From positions 1-36,351 of the forward strand of contig JBDHHV010000020.1 in NCBI GenBank assembly GCA_039589195.1: 36,351 nt of DNA, written 5' to 3'. The notes beneath the pieces were generated by a model. It did no database searches and was not told the DNA's origin. It was given only the letters and a program-made list of their open reading frames with translations. Every line of letters starts with the position of its first letter. Positions within the stretch are counted from its first letter, which is position 1. Shown here in pieces: positions 16,133 to 24,493 of this stretch. Origin of the DNA: JBDHAC01 sp039589195 (lineage in GTDB: Bacteria > Gemmatimonadota > Gemmatimonadetes > Palauibacterales > Palauibacteraceae). The position numbers were made by a program, and so were the translations under genes.

Positions 16133-17842
16133 TTAAGAATCTGCCGTGTCCTCGATCGAATCGATGTCGAATTCCTTCATCCTCCGCCACAATGTCGTCC
16201 GACCAATTCCGAGCAGTGTGGCCGCGCGTCTGCGGTTACCGCCCGTCAGTTCAAGAGCTCGACGTATCCGTTCGCTTTCGTCGTCGATCTCAAGCAGCGC
16301 AGCCCCGGCCGTGGACAGTGCGGAAGACGCCCGAAGCTGCGGCTGATCTGCCGGGGCTGTGAGGAGGCCAGAGGCTACTTGCTCGGGGAGGTCATCCACT
16401 TCGATGCGATCCGATTTCGATATGATAACGGCCCGCTGAACCACATTCTCTAGTTCGCGGACGTTGCCGGGCCAGACATATTCAAGGAGTTTGCGGGTGA
16501 CTTCGCTTGACATGCCCGACAGGTTCTTGCCGAAACGATTCGCGTATTTCCTTAGGAAGTGATCCGCGAGCAGTACGACATCGTTTCCGCGAGCTCTCAA
16601 GGGAGGCAGCGCGACAGATACGACGCCGACCCGGTAGTAGAGATCCTCCCGAAAGGTCTTCTCGCGCACCATCCGCTCCAAGTCACGGTTCGTCGCCGTG
16701 AGCACGCGGACCTTCACTCGACGGGTACGGGTCTCACCCAGGCGCTTGATCTCGCCCTCCTGAAGCGCGCGCAGGATCTTCGTTTGCGCTGTCAAGGCGA
16801 GATCTCCCACCTCATCGAGGAACAGAGTGCCCCCTGACGCAGCCTCGAACACGCCAGGGTTCGCCCGAGTTGCCCCCGTGAACGCGCCCTTCGCATACCC
16901 AAACAGTTCGGCCTCCTGGAGGTTTTCGGGCAACGCGCTGCAGTTGACGGCAATGAACGGTGCGTCCGAGCGGGGCGATTGCTCATGGAGTGTGCGGGCC
17001 AGCAACTCCTTTCCAGTGCCGCTTTCGCCAAGGATCAGAACTGTCGTGTCGTGGGGTGCAACGAGGGCCGCAAGATCGAGGGCTTCGTTGAATGCCTTGC
17101 TCGCTCCAATCAACTTGCTACGAGCACGACCTAACTCGAGATCTGATTCCAGCCGCGAGATCTTGCGCTCCCTGGATCGCAGCGTGCGTTTCTGCTGACT
17201 AATCGTCTGCAGCAGATCCTGGAGCAGCCGTGGCAGGTGCTCAGGCTCGTAGTCGGAGGACTCGCGCCGGGTGGCGTCAGGCATTTCATCGGCGAAGCCC
17301 GCGGTATACCGACACCGCTCATGACCCATCGCGACGCACTCGGTCTCCATTACCGTCGTCGGACGTCCGGCGGCAGCGGACGAGTGTCCAGTGGCGTAGC
17401 CGACCAGATTCCAGCACACTGGCTCTTCGCTCTTCCCGAGCACGTCAAGGTGCTGTTCCGCCTCGAACGAGTTCTCCCAGTACCCTTCGGCATGGAAGAA
17501 CCCGCGATCCAGGTCGATCACGGAGTCCTCTGGAATCCCGACGACCCTTGCCATGCCCTCGAGCGCGTGGAGCGCGGGGCCAAGACCCATGTGGCGCGTG
17601 CCGGTGGCCTCAGGGAATCGCTCAGCCAAGGCCAATCCGTCCGCAAGTCCCGCCGCGTGACCGAATCGCTTCATCAAACCGCGCGCTCGGTCCCACCCGA
17701 GCGTCTCAATGAGCTCTTTCCTCAAGGCACCAAGGGCGCAAGCGGAGAACAGGACCATGCGGTAGCCCTTGAGCGAAATCGCTCCGCGGTTGGGTTCGAA
17801 CTCCAAAACGTCGGCGAGATTGATTTCAGGTGCGTCGACCAC
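16133..17842 (-). CDS. XylR/DmpR-like sigma-54-dependent activator
   Basis: 569 residues in the classical order. A XylR-N sensory domain (about 20-120) and a V4R domain (about 120-182, with the typical E-C-V-A-M-G-H-E-R-C) are followed by a helical linker (200-240). The AAA+ domain has Walker A GESGTGKE (272-279), the sigma-54 contact loop GAFTGA (319-324) and Walker B GTLFLDE (338-344). A Fis-type helix-turn-helix lies at 534-558. Known relatives bind aromatic effectors (phenols, toluene, xylene) in the N-terminal part and then open sigma-54 promoters. It diverges from the pirin gene, whose upstream region holds a sigma-54 promoter and palindromes. One palindrome begins 20 bases before this ATG, so self-repression is likely. 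The effector cannot be read from the sequence. Confidence 0.93.
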   Translation of the reverse strand: MVDAPEINLADVLEFEPNRGAISLKGYRMVLFSACALGALRKELIETLGWDRARGLMKRFGHAAGLADGLALAERFPEATGTRHMGLGPALHALEGMARVVGIPEDSVIDLDRGFFHAEGYWENSFEAEQHLDVLGKSEEPVCWNLVGYATGHSSAAAGRPTTVMETECVAMGHERCRYTAGFADEMPDATRRESSDYEPEHLPRLLQDLLQTISQQKRTLRSRERKISRLESDLELGRARSKLIGASKAFNEALDLAALVAPHDTTVLILGESGTGKELLARTLHEQSPRSDAPFIAVNCSALPENLQEAELFGYAKGAFTGATRANPGVFEAASGGTLFLDEVGDLALTAQTKILRALQEGEIKRLGETRTRRVKVRVLTATNRDLERMVREKTFREDLYYRVGVVSVALPPLRARGNDVVLLADHFLRKYANRFGKNLSGMSSEVTRKLLEYVWPGNVRELENVVQRAVIISKSDRIEVDDLPEQVASGLLTAPADQPQLRASSALSTAGAALLEIDDESERIRRALELTGGNRRRAATLLGIGRTTLWRRMKEFDIDSIEDTADS

Positions 17843-17861
17843 GTATCGCCTCAGGTGAAAC

Positions 17862-17894
17862 GTTCCGTTGGAACACTAGTCGTTCCAACGGAAC
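17862..17894. promoter_or_regulatory. Perfect inverted repeat, likely activator binding site (UAS 1)
   Basis: GTTCCGTTGGAAC (17862-17874), spacer ACTAGTC, GTTCCAACGGAAC (17882-17894). The arms are perfect inverse complements of 13 bases, and each arm is itself a GTTCC-N3-GGAAC palindrome, giving four half-sites. The centre lies about 130 bases before the predicted sigma-54 start, where XylR-type sites usually sit, and 36 bases before the regulator's own start codon. Confidence 0.8.
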
Positions 17895-17898
17895 ACAT

Positions 17899-17934
17899 CT
17901 GGAACGATTTCGCAAGCTGCGCATCTGGTTCCAG
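17899..17934. promoter_or_regulatory. Second inverted repeat, possible UAS 2
   Basis: CTGGAAC (17899-17905) and GTTCCAG (17928-17934) are exact inverse complements with 22 bases between them. They reuse the GGAAC/GTTCC half-site of UAS 1. An AT-rich stretch (about 17936-17970) that could bend follows, before the promoter. Confidence 0.55.
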
Positions 17935-17983
17935 TATCACGTAACAATGTGTCATTTATACAATTATGTACCAGTCGACTTGT

Positions 17984-17999
17984 TGGCACGGACACTGCC
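17984..17999 (+). promoter_or_regulatory. Sigma-54 (-24/-12) promoter of the pirin-led gene run
   Basis: TGGCACGGACACTGCC agrees with TGGCACG-N4-TTGCW in the full -24 box and in the invariant GG and GC pairs, which are 10 bases apart (17985-17986 and 17997-17998). Transcription would start near 18010, leaving a leader of about 35 bases with a good ribosome site (AAAGGAG, 18031-18037) before the ATG at 18045. Confidence 0.8.
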
Positions 18000-18044
18000 T
18001 TGCTGAGGAGTCAGCTGCAGTAGGGCTGACAAAGGAGCAAGAAG

Positions 18045-18743
18045 ATGGTTCGCATTCGCAAATCGACCGAGCGCGGCCGCTCACAGCACGGCTGGCTGGA
18101 CTCCCGTCATACGTTCTCGTTCGCCGACTACTACGACCCCAAGCAAATGGGTTTCCGATCGCTGCGCGTTCTAAATGAAGACAGGGTGCGACCAGGAGCT
18201 GGCTTCGGAGAGCACCCGCACCAGGACATGGAAATCATCTCCTACGTGCTGGACGGCGCGCTGACCCACCGGGACAGCATGGGGAACGTCTCGACGCTCA
18301 CTGCGGGGGACGTTCAGGTGATGACCGCAGGATCCGGTGTGCGCCACAGCGAGTGGAACCCTTCGGTCGAGGAGCCCACACACTTCCTCCAGATCTGGGT
18401 CATGCCCGAGGGCAAGGGGCTAAGCCCGAGCTACGAGCAGCGGCACGTGGACGAGGACGAGAAGGGTGGCCGCCTGGCTTTGATCGCATCGCCGGCTCGC
18501 GAGACGGACGGGCTCACGATCCATCAAGACGTAAGCCTGTACGCCACCGTCCTCAGGCCAGGTGAACGGGTACAGCACCAGATGGCTCCGGGTCGACACG
18601 CTTGGGTCCAGATCATCGATGGCCGGGTGACCGTGAACGGGCACGCGCTCGAGGCGGGAGACGGGACTGCTATCAGTGAAGAGTCCGAGGTAGCGATCGC
18701 GGCGGAAACATCCGCCGAGGCGCTCCTGTTTGATCTCGCTTAA
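18045..18743 (+). CDS. Pirin family protein, YhhW type (quercetinase-like bicupin)
   Basis: 232 residues, the usual length of the YhhW branch. The metal-binding residues of the N-terminal cupin are all present: H57 and H59 in E-H-P-H, H101 and E103 in R-H-S-E, at the same positions as in E. coli YhhW. Relatives bind iron or other metals and several show quercetin 2,3-dioxygenase activity; their physiological substrates are mostly unknown. This is the first gene behind the sigma-54 promoter and divergent from the XylR-like activator, so it is expected to be induced by that regulator's effector. A cytoplasmic role in oxidising or sensing an aromatic compound is an inference from context. Confidence 0.9.
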   Translation: MVRIRKSTERGRSQHGWLDSRHTFSFADYYDPKQMGFRSLRVLNEDRVRPGAGFGEHPHQDMEIISYVLDGALTHRDSMGNVSTLTAGDVQVMTAGSGVRHSEWNPSVEEPTHFLQIWVMPEGKGLSPSYEQRHVDEDEKGGRLALIASPARETDGLTIHQDVSLYATVLRPGERVQHQMAPGRHAWVQIIDGRVTVNGHALEAGDGTAISEESEVAIAAETSAEALLFDLA

Positions 18744-18886
18744 CTCGATGCCAAACCCCTGCCGCATGCCAGCGCCATCGCGGTACGAGCAGCACCTGGG
18801 AACGCTCATGGGGTCACGGAGGGCCGACCACGACACGAGATCAATCCTCGGATCGCCGCCATAGTCGGAACACCGCACGCAGACAG

Positions 18887-20797
18887 GTGCGCGGCGTAGG
18901 CCGCTGCTTACTCCAGATAGGGAGAGGGCCGTTGTTCCCGGATTACATACGCTTCTCCGAACGATATGGACCGCGTGCGCGGCTTCCGAAGAGCGGCCGT
19001 CGCTGGCGACCGCCCGTTTCGTTGTTGTTGGCGTTGCTCATCGGCGGCTGCACGCGCGCGCCTGACCAGGACGCCGACCTGATCGTGTTCAACGCCCGCG
19101 TGAGCACGATGGACACGGCGCGAACCATGGTTTCGGCGGTCGCCGTCGCGGATGGGAGGATTCTGCGGGTAGGAGGCGACGAGGAGGCTCTAGGGTTGCG
19201 GGGTCCCCATACGCAGGTCGTCGATGCTGGGGGCCGCCGCTTGATTCCGGGGCTCAACGACTCGCATCTGCACGCCGTACGCGGCGGTCGTTTCTACAAC
19301 CTGGAGTTGCGGTGGGATGGTGCGACCACGCTCACACGGGCCCTTGACATGGTGCGTGAACAGGCCGAGCGGACGCCGGACGGGCAGTGGGTGCGTGTAA
19401 TCGGAGGGTGGAGCCCGCACCAGTTCGAGGAAGGGCGAATGCCCACCACCGAGGAGCTCAACCGGGTCGCCCCGAATACGCCCGTAGCCGTGCTGTTCCT
19501 CTACAGCCAGGGGTTCCTCAATCGCGCTGCGATCGACGCCCTGGGCATCGATGGAGATACGTTGCCGCCCGTGGGCAGTCGCTTCGAGCGGGGCGCCGAT
19601 GGCCGGCCAACGGGGGTGCTTCTGGCCGAGCCCAACCCGACGATCCTCTATCAGACCATTGGTGCGCTACCTCCGATGTCTCTCGAAGAACAGGTGAATT
19701 CTACGAGACACTTCTTCAGGGAATTGAACCGATTCGGACTGACAAGTGCGATCGACGCTGGCGGCGGCGGACATGTGTTCCCGGAGAACTACGAGGCCAC
19801 GAAGACCTTGGCGGAGCGCGGTGAGCTGCCGCTGCGCATCTCCTTCTACCTCTTCCCCCAGAGGCCGGGGAGAGAGTTCGAAGACTTCGAGGAATGGATG
19901 TCCAGCAACGACGTGGACCAGAACGGCGCCAGGGCGCTGCCCGACGGTTACACGCTCGAAGGCGCCGGGGAGTTCCTAGTCTGGTCAGCTGGCGATTTCG
20001 AGAACTTCCTAGCGCCCCGCCCCGAGCTGGCCGAGCGTGAGAACTGGAGCCAGGAGCTGGAGAGGGTGACCCGGCTGCTGGTCCAGAACCGGTGGCCATT
20101 TCGCATTCATGCCACCTACGGGGAATCGATCTCACAGATCCTCGACGTCTTCGAACGAATAGACGAGGAGCTCGCCTTCAACGGGCTCCGCTGGGCTCTG
20201 GACCATGCCGAGACCATCTCCCGAAGCGACATCGAGAGGGTGAAGGCCCTTGGGGGCGGTATCGCCGTTCAGGATCGGATGGCCTTTGCTGGGGAGTACT
20301 TCCGCGACCGCTATGGCGAAGCGGCGGCGGCAACGACACCACCCCTCCGTGAGCTAATCGAAAGCGGGGTTCCGCTTGGAGTGGGTACCGATGGGACCCG
20401 TGTGTCCAGCTACAACCCGTGGCTTTCGCTCTACTGGATGGTGAGCGGAAGAACGGTCGGCGGGACCCTCCTGTACGGGCCGGAAAACACGCTAACGCGA
20501 GAGGAGGCGTTGAGGCTCTACACGGTCGGGAGTGCCTGGTTTTCGGGAGAAGAAGGGGTCAAGGGCATGTTGTCTCAAGGCCGTTATGCAGACATGTCCT
20601 TGCTCAGCGCGGATTACTTCGAAGTGGCTGAGGAGGACATCCGACACATCGAGTCGGTTCTTACAATCGTCGGGGGTGAAGTCGTCTACGGTGCCGAGGA
20701 GTTTGCCACGCTCGCGCAGCCGCTCCCGCCAGTGAGCCCTGAGTGGTCCCCGGTGGCTCGCTTTGGCGGGTACCAGCAATCGCAGCGTGGCAGATAG
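18887..20797 (+). CDS. YtcJ-like amidohydrolase family 3 protein, probable lipoprotein
   Basis: 636 residues from the first GTG. An in-frame TTG at 18932 has a better ribosome site (GGAGAGG, 18921-18927) and may be the true start. A hydrophobic segment ends in the lipobox L-I-G-G-C (C55 from the GTG), so the enzyme is probably anchored outside the inner membrane. The fold is that of amidohydrolase family 3 (YtcJ, NfdA): the metal motif H127-x-H129 in NDSHLH, a late L-D-H-A-E-T motif, and G-T-D-G near the end of the barrel. Relatives cleave amide or formamide bonds or are uncharacterised. It is the second gene of the sigma-54-controlled run, 143 bases after the pirin gene. Confidence 0.87.
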   Translation: MRGVGRCLLQIGRGPLFPDYIRFSERYGPRARLPKSGRRWRPPVSLLLALLIGGCTRAPDQDADLIVFNARVSTMDTARTMVSAVAVADGRILRVGGDEEALGLRGPHTQVVDAGGRRLIPGLNDSHLHAVRGGRFYNLELRWDGATTLTRALDMVREQAERTPDGQWVRVIGGWSPHQFEEGRMPTTEELNRVAPNTPVAVLFLYSQGFLNRAAIDALGIDGDTLPPVGSRFERGADGRPTGVLLAEPNPTILYQTIGALPPMSLEEQVNSTRHFFRELNRFGLTSAIDAGGGGHVFPENYEATKTLAERGELPLRISFYLFPQRPGREFEDFEEWMSSNDVDQNGARALPDGYTLEGAGEFLVWSAGDFENFLAPRPELAERENWSQELERVTRLLVQNRWPFRIHATYGESISQILDVFERIDEELAFNGLRWALDHAETISRSDIERVKALGGGIAVQDRMAFAGEYFRDRYGEAAAATTPPLRELIESGVPLGVGTDGTRVSSYNPWLSLYWMVSGRTVGGTLLYGPENTLTREEALRLYTVGSAWFSGEEGVKGMLSQGRYADMSLLSADYFEVAEEDIRHIESVLTIVGGEVVYGAEEFATLAQPLPPVSPEWSPVARFGGYQQSQRGR

Positions 20798-20859
20798 ATC
20801 GCCAGTGCCGACGGTTCGGCTCAGCGGGAGAACGTCAAATGAGATCCAAGGAGGACGCC

Positions 20860-21867
20860 ATGCTCAGGGTAGAAGGATTCTGGAGAGTTACGCGGTCGCT
20901 GATGGCGACGACGGCGGCCGCGCTCATTCTGCTGGTCGGTGCGAGACCTGCAGATTCACAGATTTGGGATCCGAACACGGTCGACCTGTCCCTGCGTGAG
21001 CTGGCGCCAGGTGTCTACGCCGTGGTGGATTCAAGGGCCGACGAAGCCAATCCGATGGGCCAACCCCTCGCCACCTCAGGTGGCTTCATCGTCGGTGAAC
21101 GCGGGGTACTGGTCGTGGAATCGATGATCAACAGCCGGCTCGCGGGACAGCTGCTCAGTCACATCCGACGGGTTACGGAGAAGCCAATTCGGTATGTGGT
21201 CAACACGAGTTACCACGGGGACCATTCGTACGGGAATTACGTCATGCCGGCGAGCGCCGTGATCGTCCAGCATGAACGCACCCAGCAGTATATCGCTGAG
21301 AACTTCTCGGCGGACGTGGCGTTCATGATCGAGAACTTCGGTGCTGCTCGAGGAATGGAAGAGGTCATTCCCCGCTCCCCTGACATCGTCTTGCGTGGTA
21401 CCGACGATCTCGTCATCGACCTTGGGGGAACGACGATCGAGATCAAGTACTTCGGGTTCGCGCAGACGGACGGGGATGTGTGGGTATGGCTGCCGAACGA
21501 GAAGGTCTTCTTCACGGGCAACCCGGTGATCGCTGAACCACCTGCCATTCCCTGGCTCCTCGATGGAAAACACGCCGAGAGTCTGGCGACGATGAAGGGG
21601 ATTCGTGGATTCCTACCCGAGGATGCCGTCATCGTCCCAGGACACGGTCGTCCGGTTCGCCCCGCAGATCTCGACTTCTCGATCGAGTACTTGGAAGCGT
21701 TGGATGCGTCGGTACGCCAGGCCCTTGCAGACGGATTGACCCTGGAACAGACCGTTGAAGCGGTCAGGCTCCCGGACTTCCAAGGCTACACGATCTTCGA
21801 CTGGGTGCATTCGCAGGTAAATGTACCCGCCGCGTACAGGGACCTAGGAGCTGCTCCTGGCCGCTGA
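20860..21867 (+). CDS. Secreted MBL-fold metallo-hydrolase with a changed first zinc ligand
   Basis: 335 residues from the ATG at 20860, chosen because AAGGAGG stands six bases before it; the frame is open further upstream but without such a site. A signal peptide covers about 1-34. The metallo-beta-lactamase fold is shown by NTSYHGDHSYGN (115-126), the strand F-A-Q-T-D-G-D-V and V-P-G-H-G. The usual HxHxDH has become S117-x-H119-x-D121-H122, so the first zinc-1 histidine is missing. It may bind a single metal ion or use another ligand. It resembles SoxH-type and quinoprotein-associated MBL proteins; the substrate is unknown. It lies 62 bases after the amidohydrolase. Confidence 0.88.
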   Translation: MLRVEGFWRVTRSLMATTAAALILLVGARPADSQIWDPNTVDLSLRELAPGVYAVVDSRADEANPMGQPLATSGGFIVGERGVLVVESMINSRLAGQLLSHIRRVTEKPIRYVVNTSYHGDHSYGNYVMPASAVIVQHERTQQYIAENFSADVAFMIENFGAARGMEEVIPRSPDIVLRGTDDLVIDLGGTTIEIKYFGFAQTDGDVWVWLPNEKVFFTGNPVIAEPPAIPWLLDGKHAESLATMKGIRGFLPEDAVIVPGHGRPVRPADLDFSIEYLEALDASVRQALADGLTLEQTVEAVRLPDFQGYTIFDWVHSQVNVPAAYRDLGAAPGR

Positions 21868-21943
21868 GCCGGGCGCCACCGCACAGCAACGAACCCAGCC
21901 CGATCCTCTACGTCCAGGGCGCGTAGCCAGCGAGGAAGCGCAG

Positions 21944-22201
21944 ATGAACTCCAAGTGCGAACACCTCGATCAGATCCGTGACGTCACGCCGTCCGCCGAA
22001 GGGTGTGAGGAATGCCTGAAGACCGGCGGCTCGTGGGTCCATCTACGGATGTGCCTACTGTGCGGGCACGTGGGGTGTTGTGACTCGTCACCCGGCAGAC
22101 ACGCTACGGCTCATTTCATGGAATCGGGGCACCCGATCATGCGGTCCATTGAGCCGGGCGAGACTTGGCGATGGTGTTATGTGGATGAAACAACGCTCTA
22201 G
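21944..22201 (+). CDS. Stand-alone UBP-type zinc finger protein
   Basis: 85 residues, all of it a ZnF-UBP domain. Likely zinc ligands are C5, H7, C21, C24, C37, C40, C45, H53, H57 and H63, the number expected for three ions. In eukaryotic deubiquitinases and HDAC6 this fold holds the free C-terminal Gly-Gly of ubiquitin. The aromatic W77-C-Y79 of that pocket is present, but at the place of the pocket arginine there is D47, with R52 nearby. Bacterial single-domain members are widespread and of unknown function. The ribosome site is GAGGAAG before the ATG. It is embedded in the sigma-54-controlled run between the MBL protein and the FMN reductase. Confidence 0.88.
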   Translation: MNSKCEHLDQIRDVTPSAEGCEECLKTGGSWVHLRMCLLCGHVGCCDSSPGRHATAHFMESGHPIMRSIEPGETWRWCYVDETTL

Positions 22202-22258
22202 CGGCAAGGAGGTCCGAGCGGTGCCTGCCCGAGCAGTCCTACACGCGGGAGATTCTGC

Positions 22259-22858
22259 ATGAATTCACTCGAAGCAACGGACATCCGGGTCTCGGCCGTG
22301 ATCGGCACGGCCCGGCCCGGCAACTACACGTCAAAAGCGGTGCACCTGGTCGTGGACGAGATCGAGAATCACCGGAACTACTCCTGCGAGATCATCGATC
22401 CCGCGCGCCTCGAACTCCCTGGACCGGGAGCCGACACCTCCGAAGATGCACAGTGCCTCCGAGAGACCATCGGTGAATCGATCGGTGTCGTTCTTGCTAC
22501 CCCCGAATACCACGGGAGCTTCTCGAGCACGATCAAGCTCGTGATCGAGAACCTCGGTTTCCCCTCCGTTCTCGCCGGAAAGCCGGTTGCACTGCTCGGC
22601 GTGGCCGCCGGCAGCATCGGCGCGATCAAGTCCCTCGAGGCCTTGAGGGGTGTTTGTTCACATGTCGGGGCGATCGTCCTTCCCGGGCCCGTCTCCGTGG
22701 CGAGGGTCCAAGAAGTCTTTGATGAAGAGGGCAACTGTCTCGATGAAGCCGTCGAGCAGCAGGTCCGAGGGCTTGGGACAGGGTTGATAGGCTACATCGA
22801 CCGGCATGTATGCCCAGCCCGATCGTTGGAGGGGATGGTTCGAGCAGGTGCGGTCTAA
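22259..22858 (+). CDS. NADPH-dependent FMN reductase (flavodoxin-like)
   Basis: 199 residues of the FMN_red family (ChrR, azoreductase and quinone reductase relatives). The phosphate-binding loop GTARPGNYT (16-24) and the flavin motif T-P-E-Y-H-G-S-F-S-S (80-89) are present. Relatives reduce quinones, azo dyes, chromate or free FMN with NADPH, often in two-electron steps that avoid radicals. It starts 57 bases after the zinc finger gene, on the same strand. In this cluster it would fit reduction of a quinone made from an aromatic compound, which is an inference. Confidence 0.9.
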   Translation: MNSLEATDIRVSAVIGTARPGNYTSKAVHLVVDEIENHRNYSCEIIDPARLELPGPGADTSEDAQCLRETIGESIGVVLATPEYHGSFSSTIKLVIENLGFPSVLAGKPVALLGVAAGSIGAIKSLEALRGVCSHVGAIVLPGPVSVARVQEVFDEEGNCLDEAVEQQVRGLGTGLIGYIDRHVCPARSLEGMVRAGAV

Positions 22859-22983
22859 CCCGGAAGAAAGAAGCCCCAGAGGAGAGACGTGAATAGCTCC
22901 CGAAACGTTGTGCGGTTCTCGGGGCATGTGGTGATCGAGGAGCGAGGGGACCGCCGAGATCGGGACCCGGAGGAGGGGAAGCC

Positions 22984-24459
22984 TTGAGCGTGTACGCGCC
23001 AAAACCGAGAGCAGGCCGCCCGGGCCCGATGAGTGTCGGACCGCTCGTCGGGAGGGTCCGCGTGATCTTGTTGGTTGGGGGGGCGAGTCTCTCGCCGTTT
23101 GCGCCGGATCGCGTCGCGGCCCAGGACCGAGAGGACAGCGAGGCCGCGGAGCGGCCACCGCTTCACCTGATGCGAGCCGAGGAAGACTACTCGTATCTGC
23201 GCCGCGGCTCGTCGTTCGCGCCCGACGCCTTCGACGCCCTGAAGTTCATCCCACTCGCCGCGGACGGAGGGATCTATCTCACGTTAGGGGGGGAGTTCCG
23301 ACCTCGAGTCGAGTTCTTCGAACACCCCGACTGGACGGTCGACCGGGAGGGGTTCTACTCGCAAAGGCTCTCGCTTCACGCGTCCGCAAACCTCGGGGAG
23401 AACGTCCGCCTATTCGGTGAGGTGTACCACGGCCTCCTGAGCCGCGGAGAGCCGGAGTTCGCCGAAGACGACGATCTAGACCTGCATCAAGGGTTCATCG
23501 ATCTACGCGTTGGAACGGGCGATTCTGAAGCCGTGGCCCTGCGGCTCGGTCGTCAGGAGCTTAGCTACGGTTCCGCCCGGCTCGTCGGTCTTCGCGAAGG
23601 GCCCAACATCCGGCGGTCCTTCGACGCGGGTCGCGTGATCTACTCGGCACCGTCAGTTCGCCTCGAGGGATTCATCGGGACCGAGGTGCGTCTGGAGCCG
23701 GGGATCTTCGACAACAGCAGAAACAGGGACATGTTGTTCTGGGGAGCCTTCGGCGCCTTCACATTACCGTTCTTAACCGGCAACAATGAGCTTTACTACT
23801 TGGGGTTCGATGTCGAGCAGGCCAGTTTCGACGCGACCACCGGCGCTGAGACCAGGCACACGATCGGGTTGCGCCGGTCGGGTATGCTGGGCTCTTCATT
23901 CCGGTACAACACCGAGATCATGTACCAGTTCGGTAAGTTCGCGGGGCGAAACATCTCGGCGTTCGCGATCGAGACCGACTATCACTATCGCCTGAACAGG
24001 GTGACCCTCCGACCGGAGCCTGGCGTCAAGCTCGATTACATCAGTGGGGACCGGGATCCCGACGATGGTACGCTCAACACGTTCAATCCGTTGTTCACCA
24101 ACCCAGCCTACTTCGGTCTTCTGACTCAGATCACCCCGATGAACCTCCTCGATGTCCACCCGTCGCTCGGCTTGGAGCTGGCTGAGGGGATCGAGCTCGT
24201 GCTGGATTGGGACGTCTTCTGGCGGGCCGCCCTCGAGGATGGGCTCTACAGCCCCCCACGCTTCTTGGCAAGGGAAGGCGACTCGACTCAACCCCGGTTC
24301 ATCGGACACCAACCGGGCTTCGAGCTCGTCTACCGGGTCAATCGGCACGTGACTTGGCGTGGAGAAGCCTCCTACTTCTTGTCCGGTCCGTTCATCGAGG
24401 AAAGTGGCGAGTCCAGGAACATCCTCCACCTGGCGTCCACCATGTCATTCAAGTTTTGA
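22984..24459 (+). CDS. AlgE-like outer-membrane beta-barrel (alginate export family)
   Basis: 491 residues from a TTG with a strong ribosome site (GGAGGAGGGGA); an in-frame ATG at 23029 is the alternative and gives a cleaner signal peptide ending near A-A-Q. The mature part is rich in alternating strands, carries family motifs such as FRPRVEFFEH and LRLGRQELSYGSAR, and ends in S-F-K-F with the terminal aromatic residue needed for barrel insertion. AlgE exports alginate, but many relatives are porins of unknown cargo and no alginate genes occur here. As the only pore in this run it may pass the inducing compound or its product. Confidence 0.85.
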   Translation: MSVYAPKPRAGRPGPMSVGPLVGRVRVILLVGGASLSPFAPDRVAAQDREDSEAAERPPLHLMRAEEDYSYLRRGSSFAPDAFDALKFIPLAADGGIYLTLGGEFRPRVEFFEHPDWTVDREGFYSQRLSLHASANLGENVRLFGEVYHGLLSRGEPEFAEDDDLDLHQGFIDLRVGTGDSEAVALRLGRQELSYGSARLVGLREGPNIRRSFDAGRVIYSAPSVRLEGFIGTEVRLEPGIFDNSRNRDMLFWGAFGAFTLPFLTGNNELYYLGFDVEQASFDATTGAETRHTIGLRRSGMLGSSFRYNTEIMYQFGKFAGRNISAFAIETDYHYRLNRVTLRPEPGVKLDYISGDRDPDDGTLNTFNPLFTNPAYFGLLTQITPMNLLDVHPSLGLELAEGIELVLDWDVFWRAALEDGLYSPPRFLAREGDSTQPRFIGHQPGFELVYRVNRHVTWRGEASYFLSGPFIEESGESRNILHLASTMSFKF

Positions 24460-24493
24460 GCCCAAGTTTCACGTTGATGACAGGAGATGACTC

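Noticed and set aside
15954..16190. 78-codon minus-strand frame between the amidohydrolase and the regulator
   Set aside because: No domain, no ribosome site, and it overlaps the end of the regulator gene.
22984..24459. Assignment of the barrel as an alginate exporter
   Set aside because: No alginate synthesis genes nearby; only the fold family is supported.
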